NCBI GenBank assembly: GCA_027490345.1
Contig: JAIXYF010000001.1
Coordinates: 1 to 5,230, forward strand
Direction of reading: 5' to 3'
From: Novosphingobium sp.
GTDB lineage: Bacteria; Pseudomonadota; Alphaproteobacteria; Sphingomonadales; Sphingomonadaceae
DNA: 5,230 bases
Positions within the stretch are counted from its first letter, which is position 1, and every line of letters begins with the position of its first letter. The notes beneath the pieces are model-generated. The model ran no database searches. It was given only the letters and a program-made list of their open reading frames with translations, and had not been told where the DNA came from. Of the stretch, positions 1 to 5,230 are shown piece after piece. Made by a program: the position numbers and the translations under genes.

Positions 1-693
1 ATGCAGCACCCGCGCTTCCGTTCGGGCGAGCTGACCACCGGCTTCATTGCCGAGGAATACCCCGACGGGTTCCACGGCGCGGCGACGTCTGAGGAAACCA
101 AGCGTTCGCTCGCGGCGCTGGCGGGCTTCCTCGCCACGGCGCGGTCTGACCGGGCGCGGCAGGTCGATGGACAGCTGGGCGATACGCTCGATCCGCCGTC
201 CGAATGGGTGGTGCGGATTGGTGAGAGCGACTTCGCCGTGACGGTCGACGAGGAAGGAATTGCCGTCGACGGCGAGGAAGTCGATCTGGAGCTGGAATAC
301 ACCCCCGGCGACCGCGTGGTCATGGCCGAAGTCGGCGGCACGCCGCTCACGGTGAAGGTTGCCACGCGGCCCGCAGGCTTCAAGCTGACGACGCGCGGCG
401 CGAGCCATGATGTGCGCGTGCTGCCCGCGCGAATCGCGCCGCTGACGCAGCACATGATCGCCAAGGTCGCGCCCGACATGTCGAGGTACCTCGTTTGCCC
501 GATGCCCGGGCTGCTCGTGGCGCTGCACGTCGGCGTAGGCGATACGGTCGAGGCCGGGCAGCCGCTGGCGGTGGTCGAGGCGATGAAGATGGAAAACATC
601 CTGCGCGCCGAGAAATCGGGCAAAGTGAAAGCGGTGAACGCGGCGCAGGGCGAAAGCCTTGCAGTGGATGCGATCATCCTTGAAATGGAGTAG
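1..693 (+). CDS. pccA: Propionyl-CoA carboxylase alpha subunit, C-terminal part (5' end outside window)
   Basis: This is the last 230 residues of the biotin-carrying alpha subunit of propionyl-CoA carboxylase, a cytoplasmic enzyme that converts propionyl-CoA, bicarbonate and ATP to methylmalonyl-CoA. Residues 1-25 (HPRFRSGELTTGFIAEEYP) look like the end of the biotin carboxylase part. Residues about 65-150 form the beta-rich linking domain that contacts the beta subunit. Residues about 163-230 are the biotinyl domain, with PMPG at 167-170 and the biotin attachment motif EAMKM at 193-197; the modified lysine is K196 (bases 586-588). The frame is open from base 1. The ATG there is an internal methionine, because the family is usually about 660-670 residues long and the catalytic part is missing upstream. 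The ending ILEME and the TAG stop at 691-693 look natural. Methylcrotonyl-CoA or acetyl/propionyl-CoA carboxylase subunits are alternatives, but the linking domain and EEYPDGFHG phrase favour PccA. Confidence 0.93.
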   Translation: MQHPRFRSGELTTGFIAEEYPDGFHGAATSEETKRSLAALAGFLATARSDRARQVDGQLGDTLDPPSEWVVRIGESDFAVTVDEEGIAVDGEEVDLELEYTPGDRVVMAEVGGTPLTVKVATRPAGFKLTTRGASHDVRVLPARIAPLTQHMIAKVAPDMSRYLVCPMPGLLVALHVGVGDTVEAGQPLAVVEAMKMENILRAEKSGKVKAVNAAQGESLAVDAIILEME

Positions 694-699
694 AAGCCC

Positions 700-733
700 G
701 GCTGATGCAGAGGCTCACTTTCCTGCATGAGCC
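700..733 (+). other. Overlapping inverted repeats after pccA
   Basis: Two alternative hairpins share bases. ATGCAG (705-710) pairs with CTGCAT (723-728), and after one mismatch the stem continues for four more pairs (700-703 with 730-733). Alternatively GGCTCA (712-717) pairs perfectly with TGAGCC (728-733). The two cannot form together. No T-run follows either, so neither is a standard rho-independent terminator. They could mark a weak end for the pccA transcript, an mRNA 3'-end stabiliser, or chance in GC-rich DNA. Confidence 0.3.
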
Positions 734-745
734 CCTGCGGCTAGG

Positions 746-761
746 TTGACGTTTACGTAAG
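746..761 (+). promoter_or_regulatory. Operator-like site with ACGT-TT-ACGT core upstream of etfB
   Basis: The stretch TTGACGTTTACGTAAG carries two ACGT half-sites (749-752 and 755-758) separated by TT, with partial dyad symmetry. It begins at the -35 hexamer and runs into the spacer, the usual position for MerR-family regulators. From memory, ACGT-rich palindromes of this kind resemble predicted operators of LiuR, the MerR-family regulator of branched-chain amino-acid and acyl-CoA breakdown in Proteobacteria, and etfBA would fit such a regulon. The match to a specific regulator is inference from one site. Confidence 0.35.
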
Positions 762-774
762 CGCCACTTATGCG
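746..774 (+). promoter_or_regulatory. Candidate sigma-70-type promoter of etfBA
   Basis: TTGACG (746-751) matches the -35 consensus at five of six positions. After a 17-base spacer comes TATGCG (769-774), a weak -10 that keeps only the first three consensus bases. Placement 32 bases before the etfB start is sensible for a short leader. The poor -10 suggests either an activated promoter or that transcription from pccA also reaches etfBA. Seen directly: the motif and spacing. Inferred: function. Confidence 0.4.
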
Positions 775-788
775 CGCGCCATTGATTT

Positions 789-796
789 GAGAAAGG
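789..796 (+). promoter_or_regulatory. Ribosome binding site of etfB
   Basis: GAGAAAGG lies nine bases before the ATG at 806. It is a moderate Shine-Dalgarno match and supports this start, which also gives the conserved ETF-beta N-terminus MKALVCVKRVIDYN. Confidence 0.6.
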
Positions 797-805
797 CCTG
801 ACACG

Positions 806-1552
806 ATGAAAGCCCTGGTCTGCGTGAAGCGGGTGATCGACTACAACGTGAAGCCGCGCGTGAAGGCGGATGGCACGGGGGTCGACCTTGCCAACGTCAA
901 AATGAGCATGAACCCGTTCGACGAAATCGCGGTCGAAGAAGCCATCCGCCTGAAGGAAAAGGGCGTGGTGACCGAGATCGTGGCGGTTTCGGTCGGTCCG
1001 GCCAAGGCGCAGGAAACGCTGCGCACCGCGCTTGCCATGGGCGCAGACCGGGCCATCCTCGTGGTCAGCGAAGACGAGGTCGAGCCGCTGGCAGTGGCCA
1101 AGATCATCAAGGCGATTGCGGACGAAGAGCAGCCGGGCCTGATCATCACCGGCAAGCAGGCGATTGACGACGACGCCAACCAGGTCGGCCAGATGGTCGC
1201 CGCGCTGCTCGGCCGTCCGCAGGGCACGTTTGCCAACGAAATCGCGGTCGAAGGTGACAGCGTGGTCGTGAAGCGTGAAATCGATGGCGGTCTGGAAACG
1301 GTGAAGCTGGCGCTGCCCGCCATCGTCACCACCGACCTGCGCCTCAACGAGCCGCGCTATGCCTCGCTGCCCAACATCATGAAGGCGAAGTCCAAGCCGC
1401 TCGCGAGCAAGACGCCGGCTGACTACGGCGTCGATACCGCGCCGCGCCTCAAGACCCACAAGGTCACTGAACCGCCGGTGCGCAGCGCTGGCATCAAAGT
1501 GGCCGATGTCGATGCACTGGTTGCCAAGCTCAAGGAAATGGGAGTCGCCTGA
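806..1552 (+). CDS. etfB: Electron transfer flavoprotein beta subunit
   Basis: Encodes the 248-residue beta subunit of the soluble electron transfer flavoprotein, which takes electrons from acyl-CoA dehydrogenases and hands them to ETF:ubiquinone oxidoreductase. The family signature spans residues 155-175, from VKREIDGG through the invariant proline P171 to T175. NPFDEIAVEEA (36-46) and GKQAIDDDANQVGQM (116-130) are the conserved stretches that line the AMP pocket. NEPRYASLPNIMKAK (181-195) is the recognition loop by which ETF docks onto dehydrogenases; its leucine L188 corresponds to the anchor leucine described for human ETF-beta. Length and similarity to the mitochondrial protein indicate the housekeeping group I ETF rather than a FixA-type bifurcating one. 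The stop codon TGA shares one base with the start of etfA, so the two are translationally coupled and one transcript is expected. Confidence 0.97.
   Translation: MKALVCVKRVIDYNVKPRVKADGTGVDLANVKMSMNPFDEIAVEEAIRLKEKGVVTEIVAVSVGPAKAQETLRTALAMGADRAILVVSEDEVEPLAVAKIIKAIADEEQPGLIITGKQAIDDDANQVGQMVAALLGRPQGTFANEIAVEGDSVVVKREIDGGLETVKLALPAIVTTDLRLNEPRYASLPNIMKAKSKPLASKTPADYGVDTAPRLKTHKVTEPPVRSAGIKVADVDALVAKLKEMGVA
1540..1544 (+). promoter_or_regulatory. Ribosome binding site of etfA, inside etfB
   Basis: GGGAG sits in the last codons of etfB, seven bases before the etfA ATG at 1552. It supports the overlapping TGATG start and translational coupling of the two ETF subunits. Confidence 0.6.
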
Positions 1553-2484
1553 TGTCCAAGACACTCGTTTGGGTCGAACACGACAACGCCAGCGTCAAGG
1601 ACGCCACCCTCGCCGTGGTGACCGCCGCCGCGCAGATCGGTGAAGTGACCGCGCTCGTCGCCGGTTCGGGCTGTGATGCTGCCGCCGCTGCCGCCGCGCA
1701 GATCGCCGGTGTGAGCAAGGTGCTCAAGGCCGATGACGCGGCCTATGCCAACGCGCTCGCTGAAAACGTCGCGCCGCTCGTTGCTGGTCTGATGGCCGAT
1801 TACGATGCGTTCGTGGCGCCTGCCACCACCACCGGAAAGAACATCGCGCCGCGCGTCGCCGCGCTGCTCGATGTGATGCAGGTGTCCGACATCCTCTCGG
1901 TCGAAGGCCCCAAGACCTTCACCCGTCCGATCTATGCGGGCAACGCGATTGCCACGGTCGAATCGACCGACGCCAAGATCGTCGTCACCGTACGCGGCAC
2001 GGCCTTCGCGAAGGCGGAAGCCACCGGCGGTTCGGCGGCAGTGGAAGCCATTGGCGGTGCGGGCGATGCGGGCACGTCTGCCTTCATCGGTTCGGAAATC
2101 GCCAAGAGCGAGCGCCCGGAACTGACCTCGGCCAAGATCATCGTCTCGGGTGGCCGCGCGCTGAAGGACGCGGAAACCTTCGCCGCGACGATCACCCCGC
2201 TGGCCGACAAGCTCGGCGCAGGCATCGGCGCTTCGCGCGCCGCAGTGGACGCGGGCTATGTGCCTAACGACTATCAGGTCGGCCAGACGGGCAAGATCGT
2301 GGCCCCGGAAATCTACATCGCGGTGGGTATTTCCGGCGCGATCCAGCACCTTGCGGGCATGAAGGACAGCAAGACGATCATCGCCATCAACAAGGACGAA
2401 GACGCCCCGATCTTCCAGGTCGCGGACATCGGCCTCGTCGGCGATCTGTTCACGCTGGTGCCGGAGCTGACAGGCAAGCTCTGA
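1552..2484 (+). CDS. etfA: Electron transfer flavoprotein alpha subunit
   Basis: Encodes the 310-residue FAD-binding partner of EtfB. Residues 1-185 are the N-terminal ETF domain, starting MSKTLVWVEHDN and containing an alanine-rich stretch at 42-51. Residues about 190-310 form the FAD domain. The FAD contacts visible are SGGRALK (199-205), GASRAAVDAGYVPND (226-240), QVGQTGK (242-248) and the family signature at 254-280, which runs from IYIAVGISGAIQH to AIN. The C-terminal half is extremely close to the human protein, for example in KDEDAPIFQVADIG. Length matches bacterial EtfA (about 310). The gene overlaps etfB by one base and is followed 26 bases later by a strong terminator, so it ends the transcription unit. 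No truncation or missing FAD residue is seen. Confidence 0.97.
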   Translation: MSKTLVWVEHDNASVKDATLAVVTAAAQIGEVTALVAGSGCDAAAAAAAQIAGVSKVLKADDAAYANALAENVAPLVAGLMADYDAFVAPATTTGKNIAPRVAALLDVMQVSDILSVEGPKTFTRPIYAGNAIATVESTDAKIVVTVRGTAFAKAEATGGSAAVEAIGGAGDAGTSAFIGSEIAKSERPELTSAKIIVSGGRALKDAETFAATITPLADKLGAGIGASRAAVDAGYVPNDYQVGQTGKIVAPEIYIAVGISGAIQHLAGMKDSKTIIAINKDEDAPIFQVADIGLVGDLFTLVPELTGKL

Positions 2485-2510
2485 GCTTCGCTTCGGGACG
2501 GAAACACGGG

Positions 2511-2537
2511 AAGGGCTCCACCAAGGTGGAGCCTTTT
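2511..2537 (+). terminator. Rho-independent terminator after etfA
   Basis: GGCTCCACC (2514-2522) and GGTGGAGCC (2525-2533) form a perfect nine-base inverted repeat around AA; in RNA this is probably eight pairs with a CAAG tetraloop. G-U and A-U pairs from AAG (2511-2513) to TTT (2534-2536) extend the stem, and TTTTCT follows. It lies 26 bases after the etfA stop and ends the etfBA transcript. Confidence 0.9.
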
Positions 2538-2540
2538 CTG

Positions 2541-2556
2541 TTTGGCGGTTTGGCGG
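2541..2556 (+). repeat. Tandem 8-base direct repeat
   Basis: TTTGGCGG occurs twice in a row just after the terminator and before the next gene. It is too short to assign a role and may be chance. No convincing -35/-10 pair is visible in the 39 bases between the terminator and the following ATG. Confidence 0.35.
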
Positions 2557-2562
2557 CCTCTC

Positions 2563-2568
2563 GGTAGG
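2563..2568 (+). promoter_or_regulatory. Weak ribosome binding site of the exported-protein gene
   Basis: GGTAGG lies eight bases before the ATG at 2577. The match is poor, but this start gives a clean signal peptide, which is the main reason for choosing it. Confidence 0.4.
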
Positions 2569-2576
2569 TTTCTGGC

Positions 2577-3464
2577 ATGGAGATTTTCCGCCGCTCCTGC
2601 GCAGTCTCGCTCATCGCTCTGGCGCTGGTGCCGCAAGCCTCGCAGGCGGCTGAGGCGGTGCTTGAGCCGGTGGACAAGTGGGTGCTCAGTTACGCCGAAG
2701 ATTCCTGCCGTCTTGCGCGCGCATTTGGCAAGGACGACGACCGGGTCGTGCTGGTTCTCGACCAGTTCCAGCCGGGTGGCGAGATGGATCTCTCGCTGGT
2801 CGGCAAGCGGTTCGGCCGCAGCCCGCTCAGCAGAACCGGGCTGACGGCCACATTCGGGCCGGGCCTGCCAAAGGGGCAGCTCCATGATGCGCTGCTGGGC
2901 ACTTTGGGGCCGGACAAGACCACCATCATTATGGCCGGCCCGCGCGACCTCCTCAATCGGACGCGCAAGCGGACTTCTGATGATCCGTCCGACGAATTGC
3001 GGACGGTAACGCCGGAGCAGGAAGCTGCCATCACCGAAGTTCGTTTCACGACAAGCACGATGCGGCTCACGCTCAAGACCGGTTCGATGAAGGCCCCGCT
3101 CGGTGCCATGCGCACTTGCATGACGAATCTGGTAAAGGAATGGGGCCTCGATCCGGCGCAGCAGGAAGCGCTAAGCGCACGCGCCGTTGCTACGACCAAG
3201 CCGGGCATGTGGCTGAAACCCGAAGACTATCCATCCGGTCCTCTCTTCATGGGGGCAAGCGCCGCCATCCGCTTCCGGATGATGGTGGGGGCAGACGGTG
3301 TTCCCACGCAGTGCTTTATCCAGCAGGCAACCAACTCGCCCGAATTCACCAAGCTGACCTGTGATCTGCTGATGAAGCGCGTGCGGTTCTCTCCGGCGCT
3401 CGACCGGGAGGGTAAGCCTGCGGCGAGCTACTATACCAATTCGGTGCGCTGGTTGGCGGGTTAG
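2577..3464 (+). CDS. Exported protein of unknown function with TonB-like C-terminal domain
   Basis: A 295-residue protein. Residues 1-24 look like a Sec signal peptide: a basic start (MEIFRRSC), a hydrophobic core (AVSLIALALV) and a likely cut after ASQA (21-24), which places the protein in the periplasm. The mature part has a segment around W35-G51 with EDSCRLARAFG, and a C-terminal domain at about 225-293. There IRFRMMVGADGVPTQC, TCDLLMKRVRFSPALD and a final SVRW follow the pattern of the TonB C-terminal fold as found in many small sphingomonad envelope proteins. C246 and C262 are placed as a probable disulfide in that domain; C44 and C181 might form another. Unlike true TonB, it lacks an uncleaved membrane anchor and a proline-rich spacer, and no exbB, exbD or receptor gene is adjacent. 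The gene stands alone after the etfA terminator and converges on the RTX gene. Function unknown; the TonB resemblance is by eye. Confidence 0.8.
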   Translation: MEIFRRSCAVSLIALALVPQASQAAEAVLEPVDKWVLSYAEDSCRLARAFGKDDDRVVLVLDQFQPGGEMDLSLVGKRFGRSPLSRTGLTATFGPGLPKGQLHDALLGTLGPDKTTIIMAGPRDLLNRTRKRTSDDPSDELRTVTPEQEAAITEVRFTTSTMRLTLKTGSMKAPLGAMRTCMTNLVKEWGLDPAQQEALSARAVATTKPGMWLKPEDYPSGPLFMGASAAIRFRMMVGADGVPTQCFIQQATNSPEFTKLTCDLLMKRVRFSPALDREGKPAASYYTNSVRWLAG

Positions 3465-3521
3465 CTGTCCCCGTGCCCCCGTGCCGCGCAACCTCACCTC
3501 AACACTCGCCCTTGGCCGTCT
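3465..3521. other. Short convergent intergenic gap
   Basis: The 57 bases between the stops of the two convergent genes contain a short 8-base-period repeat (CCCCGTGCC at 3469-3477 and again at 3477-3485). There is no clear inverted repeat, so I see no intrinsic terminator for either gene. Confidence 0.5.
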
Positions 3522-5230
3522 TCAAAGCAGGATATCTGCCGCGGTCAGCCCGGCATCCGCCCGCACATCAATGGCCACTTCGTCGGTCTTGAGGTTGTCG
3601 TCGAGGTTGACGAAAATCGTGGTCACGCCGCCGTGCGTGAACAGGCGCACCTGCCCGGCGGCGGTGAAATCGCCCGTCACCAGCTTGAGCTTCTGATCGC
3701 CATAGGCCGCATCGGGATCGATGCTGCGCAGATCGATGCGGTCACCCTGCGCGCGGCTGAAATCGGCGATGGTATCATAGCCATCGCCGAAACCGAGGAC
3801 GAACCGGTCCGCCCCCAGCCCGCCGCGCAGGGTATCGTCGCCCGCGCCGCCGATCAGCACATCCCTGCCCGCACCGCCGACAAGCGTATCGAACCCGGCA
3901 TATCCGAACAGGGTGTCGTTGGCATTGCCGCCGAACAGGGTGTCGACCGCATTGGTGCCAGCGACCAGCAGCCGGTCCCGCGCAGTGTTGAACACGAAGG
4001 CATCGGGCGCGGCGGCCAGTTTGGCCAGAGTGGTGCCGCGGATGGTGATGCTTTCCTGCTCGCCCGCGAACTGGGTCTTGATCACGACATCGCCGCCGAC
4101 CTGGCTCATGAAGGGCTGCAGCGCAGCGATTTCGGCGATACCGAGGTTGCGCAGATCGATCTGGTCTCTGCCGAGCGTGAAATCGACCAGCGTGTCGTTG
4201 CCGAACTGGCGGCCATCGAACACGAACACATCGTTGCCGCCGCCGCCGCGCAAGCTGTCGCTTGCCGCGCCGCCGTGGAGAATATCGTTGCCGACACCGC
4301 CATCGAGATCATCGCTGCCATTGCCGCCGAACAGGGTGTCTGCGCCGCGCCCGCCAAACAGCACATCGCTGCCTGCGGTGCCGTTCACCACTTGCGGGGC
4401 GGAAGACGTATTGAAGATGAAGGCCTTGGGCTGGGCCAGCAGCTGGGCAATGGTGACGTTGGTGATCGTGATGGCTTCGCGCTCGCCGCCGAATGCGGTC
4501 TGGATCACCACATCGCTGCCGATCTGGCTGAGGTAGGGCCGCAGCGACGTCGTATCACCGATGCCGAAGACGCGCAGATCGATGCGGTCGGTGCCGAGGA
4601 GGAAATCGCGGATGGTGTCGTTGCCGAACTGGCGGTCGGCAAAATCGAACAGATCGCGCCCGGCCCCGCCGCGCAGGGTGTCGTCACCAAAACCGCCGTC
4701 GAGGATATCGTCGCCCGCGCCGCCGCTGAGATCGTCGCTGCCGTTGTAGCCGCGCAGCACATCAGCGCCCTTGCCGCCGAACAGCACATCACGCGCGGCG
4801 GTGCCTTCCCAGATGACCTGATCGGTGAGGCTGTTGAACACGAACGAAGCGGGCGAGCCGAGCAGGCTGGCGAGCTTCACGTTTTGCAGGGTGATCGATT
4901 GGACATCGCCCGCGATGGCGATGCTGAAGACCACATCGTTGCCGATCTGGCCGAGATAGGGCCTCAGCGTATCGATATCGGCGATGCCGAGGGCCGACAG
5001 ATCGAGCTGATCGGTGCCGATGACGAAATCGGTGATGACATCGCGGTCAATGCGGTAGCTATCGAACACGAATATGTCCTTGCCGGTGCCGCCTGTCAGC
5101 GTGTCGTTGCCAGCGCCGCCGACAAGCGCGTCATCACCCGCACCAGCCGTGATGATATCATCGCCGCCAAGGCCATAGAGCACGTCAGCACCTTCGCCCG
5201 TGAGCGTATTGGCACCCGCATCACCATAAT
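3522..5230 (-). CDS. RTX calcium-binding repeat protein, C-terminal 568 residues (start outside window)
   Basis: The frame is open from the window edge (first full codon at 5228) to TGA at 3524-3522. Residues before the GTG at 5183 (YGDAGANTLTGEGAD) are already RTX repeats, so the true start lies beyond the window. Numbering visible residues from 1, there are four clusters of GGxGxDxLx nonapeptides at about 2-56, 142-197, 283-338 and 424-479. These fold as calcium-loaded beta-rolls after export. Between them lie three similar blocks of about 75 residues running from (I/L)xDF at D67, D208 and D349 to F(V/I)FN ending at N132, N273 and N414. The last part (about 485-568), with DTIADF, GDRIDLRSID, GQVRLF and a final TAADILL, resembles the C-terminal domain of serralysin-type proteins. 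An acidic residue followed by hydrophobic ones at the end fits a type I secretion signal. No catalytic domain is visible, so it may be a protease, adhesin, lipase or surface-layer protein. No transporter genes are present in the window. Confidence 0.92.
   Translation of the reverse strand, partial: YGDAGANTLTGEGADVLYGLGGDDIITAGAGDDALVGGAGNDTLTGGTGKDIFVFDSYRIDRDVITDFVIGTDQLDLSALGIADIDTLRPYLGQIGNDVVFSIAIAGDVQSITLQNVKLASLLGSPASFVFNSLTDQVIWEGTAARDVLFGGKGADVLRGYNGSDDLSGGAGDDILDGGFGDDTLRGGAGRDLFDFADRQFGNDTIRDFLLGTDRIDLRVFGIGDTTSLRPYLSQIGSDVVIQTAFGGEREAITITNVTIAQLLAQPKAFIFNTSSAPQVVNGTAGSDVLFGGRGADTLFGGNGSDDLDGGVGNDILHGGAASDSLRGGGGNDVFVFDGRQFGNDTLVDFTLGRDQIDLRNLGIAEIAALQPFMSQVGGDVVIKTQFAGEQESITIRGTTLAKLAAAPDAFVFNTARDRLLVAGTNAVDTLFGGNANDTLFGYAGFDTLVGGAGRDVLIGGAGDDTLRGGLGADRFVLGFGDGYDTIADFSRAQGDRIDLRSIDPDAAYGDQKLKLVTGDFTAAGQVRLFTHGGVTTIFVNLDDNLKTDEVAIDVRADAGLTAADILL
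3792..5060 (-). repeat. Three tandem 141-residue (423-base) modules in the RTX gene
   Basis: Copies lie at 5060-4638, 4637-4215 and 4214-3792, reading on the minus strand. The aligned residues D67, D208 and D349 of the xDF motif are exactly 141 apart, as are the FxFN motifs at 129, 270 and 411. The fourth DF (D489) follows 140 residues later, and after it the sequence diverges into the C-terminal domain. At DNA level a 21-base identity at 4192-4212 recurs at 4615-4635, 423 bases away. Each module has one beta-sandwich-like block followed by one RTX cluster. This indicates internal duplication with purifying selection on length. Confidence 0.85.

Noticed and set aside
1..3. ATG at base 1 as the start of a short biotin-carrier protein
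   Set aside because: The first residues match the interior of the PccA biotin carboxylase region rather than a biotin-carrier N-terminus, so this is a gene cut by the window edge.
674..1564. Long open frame on the minus strand opposite etfB (296 residues)
   Set aside because: It lies entirely antisense to a clearly conserved ETF-beta gene. High GC at third positions keeps the opposite frame open, and the translation (His/Arg/Asp-rich, no recognisable motif) looks like a shadow.
1423..2349. Long open frame on the minus strand opposite etfA (308 residues)
   Set aside because: Antisense to the conserved EtfA gene, rich in Arg/Gly/His with no domain; explained by codon bias of the real gene.
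3465..3521. Bidirectional terminator between the convergent genes
   Set aside because: No inverted repeat of useful length and no T-run on either strand; only a short direct repeat of CCCCGTGCC.
3913..4536. Plus-strand open frame of 207 residues opposite the RTX gene
   Set aside because: Its apparent repeats (LPPN, SLPLPPN) are the reverse reading of the GGxGxDxL codons. The RTX protein explains the region fully.
3522..5230. CRISPR-like or satellite DNA array, suggested by recurring 27-base and 423-base periodicity
   Set aside because: The 27-base period equals one nonapeptide RTX repeat and the 423-base period equals one protein module. The frame is continuous, so the repeats are coding.

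Overview
The window looks like a high-GC alphaproteobacterial chromosome, most likely a member of the Sphingomonadales. This rests on the character of the PccA and ETF proteins, the type of small exported protein with a TonB-like C-terminus, and GC-rich codon usage in every gene. The assignment is inference from protein resemblance, not from a marker gene.

Layout on the + strand: (1) bases 1-693 are the 3' end of a propionyl-CoA carboxylase alpha subunit gene (pccA), covering the end of the biotin carboxylase part, the linking domain and the biotinyl domain with its AMKM motif. (2) A 112-base gap holds overlapping small inverted repeats and a plausible promoter with an ACGT-TT-ACGT operator-like core. 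(3) etfB (806-1552) and etfA (1552-2484) overlap by one base and encode the two subunits of the electron transfer flavoprotein. (4) A strong rho-independent terminator follows at 2511-2537. (5) Positions 2577-3464 encode an exported protein of unknown function with a TonB-like C-terminal domain.

On the - strand, converging on the last gene, lies the C-terminal 568 residues of a large RTX (haemolysin-type calcium-binding repeat) protein (3522-5230). Its frame stays open to the window edge, so its start lies outside. It contains three consecutive modules of exactly 141 residues (423 bases), then a fourth RTX cluster and a serralysin-like C-terminal domain ending in DILL, as expected for type I secretion.

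How the genes work together: acyl-CoA dehydrogenases of fatty-acid and branched-chain amino-acid breakdown pass electrons to ETF. Odd-chain fatty acids, valine and isoleucine end in propionyl-CoA, which PCC carboxylates. The pccA-etfBA neighbourhood is therefore a coherent acyl-CoA catabolism locus. The exported protein and the RTX protein belong to the cell envelope or secretome and have no evident link to it. I found no RNA gene, CRISPR array, insertion sequence or attachment site. Nothing here amounts to an undescribed system; the most unusual structure is the exact-register modular duplication in the RTX protein.
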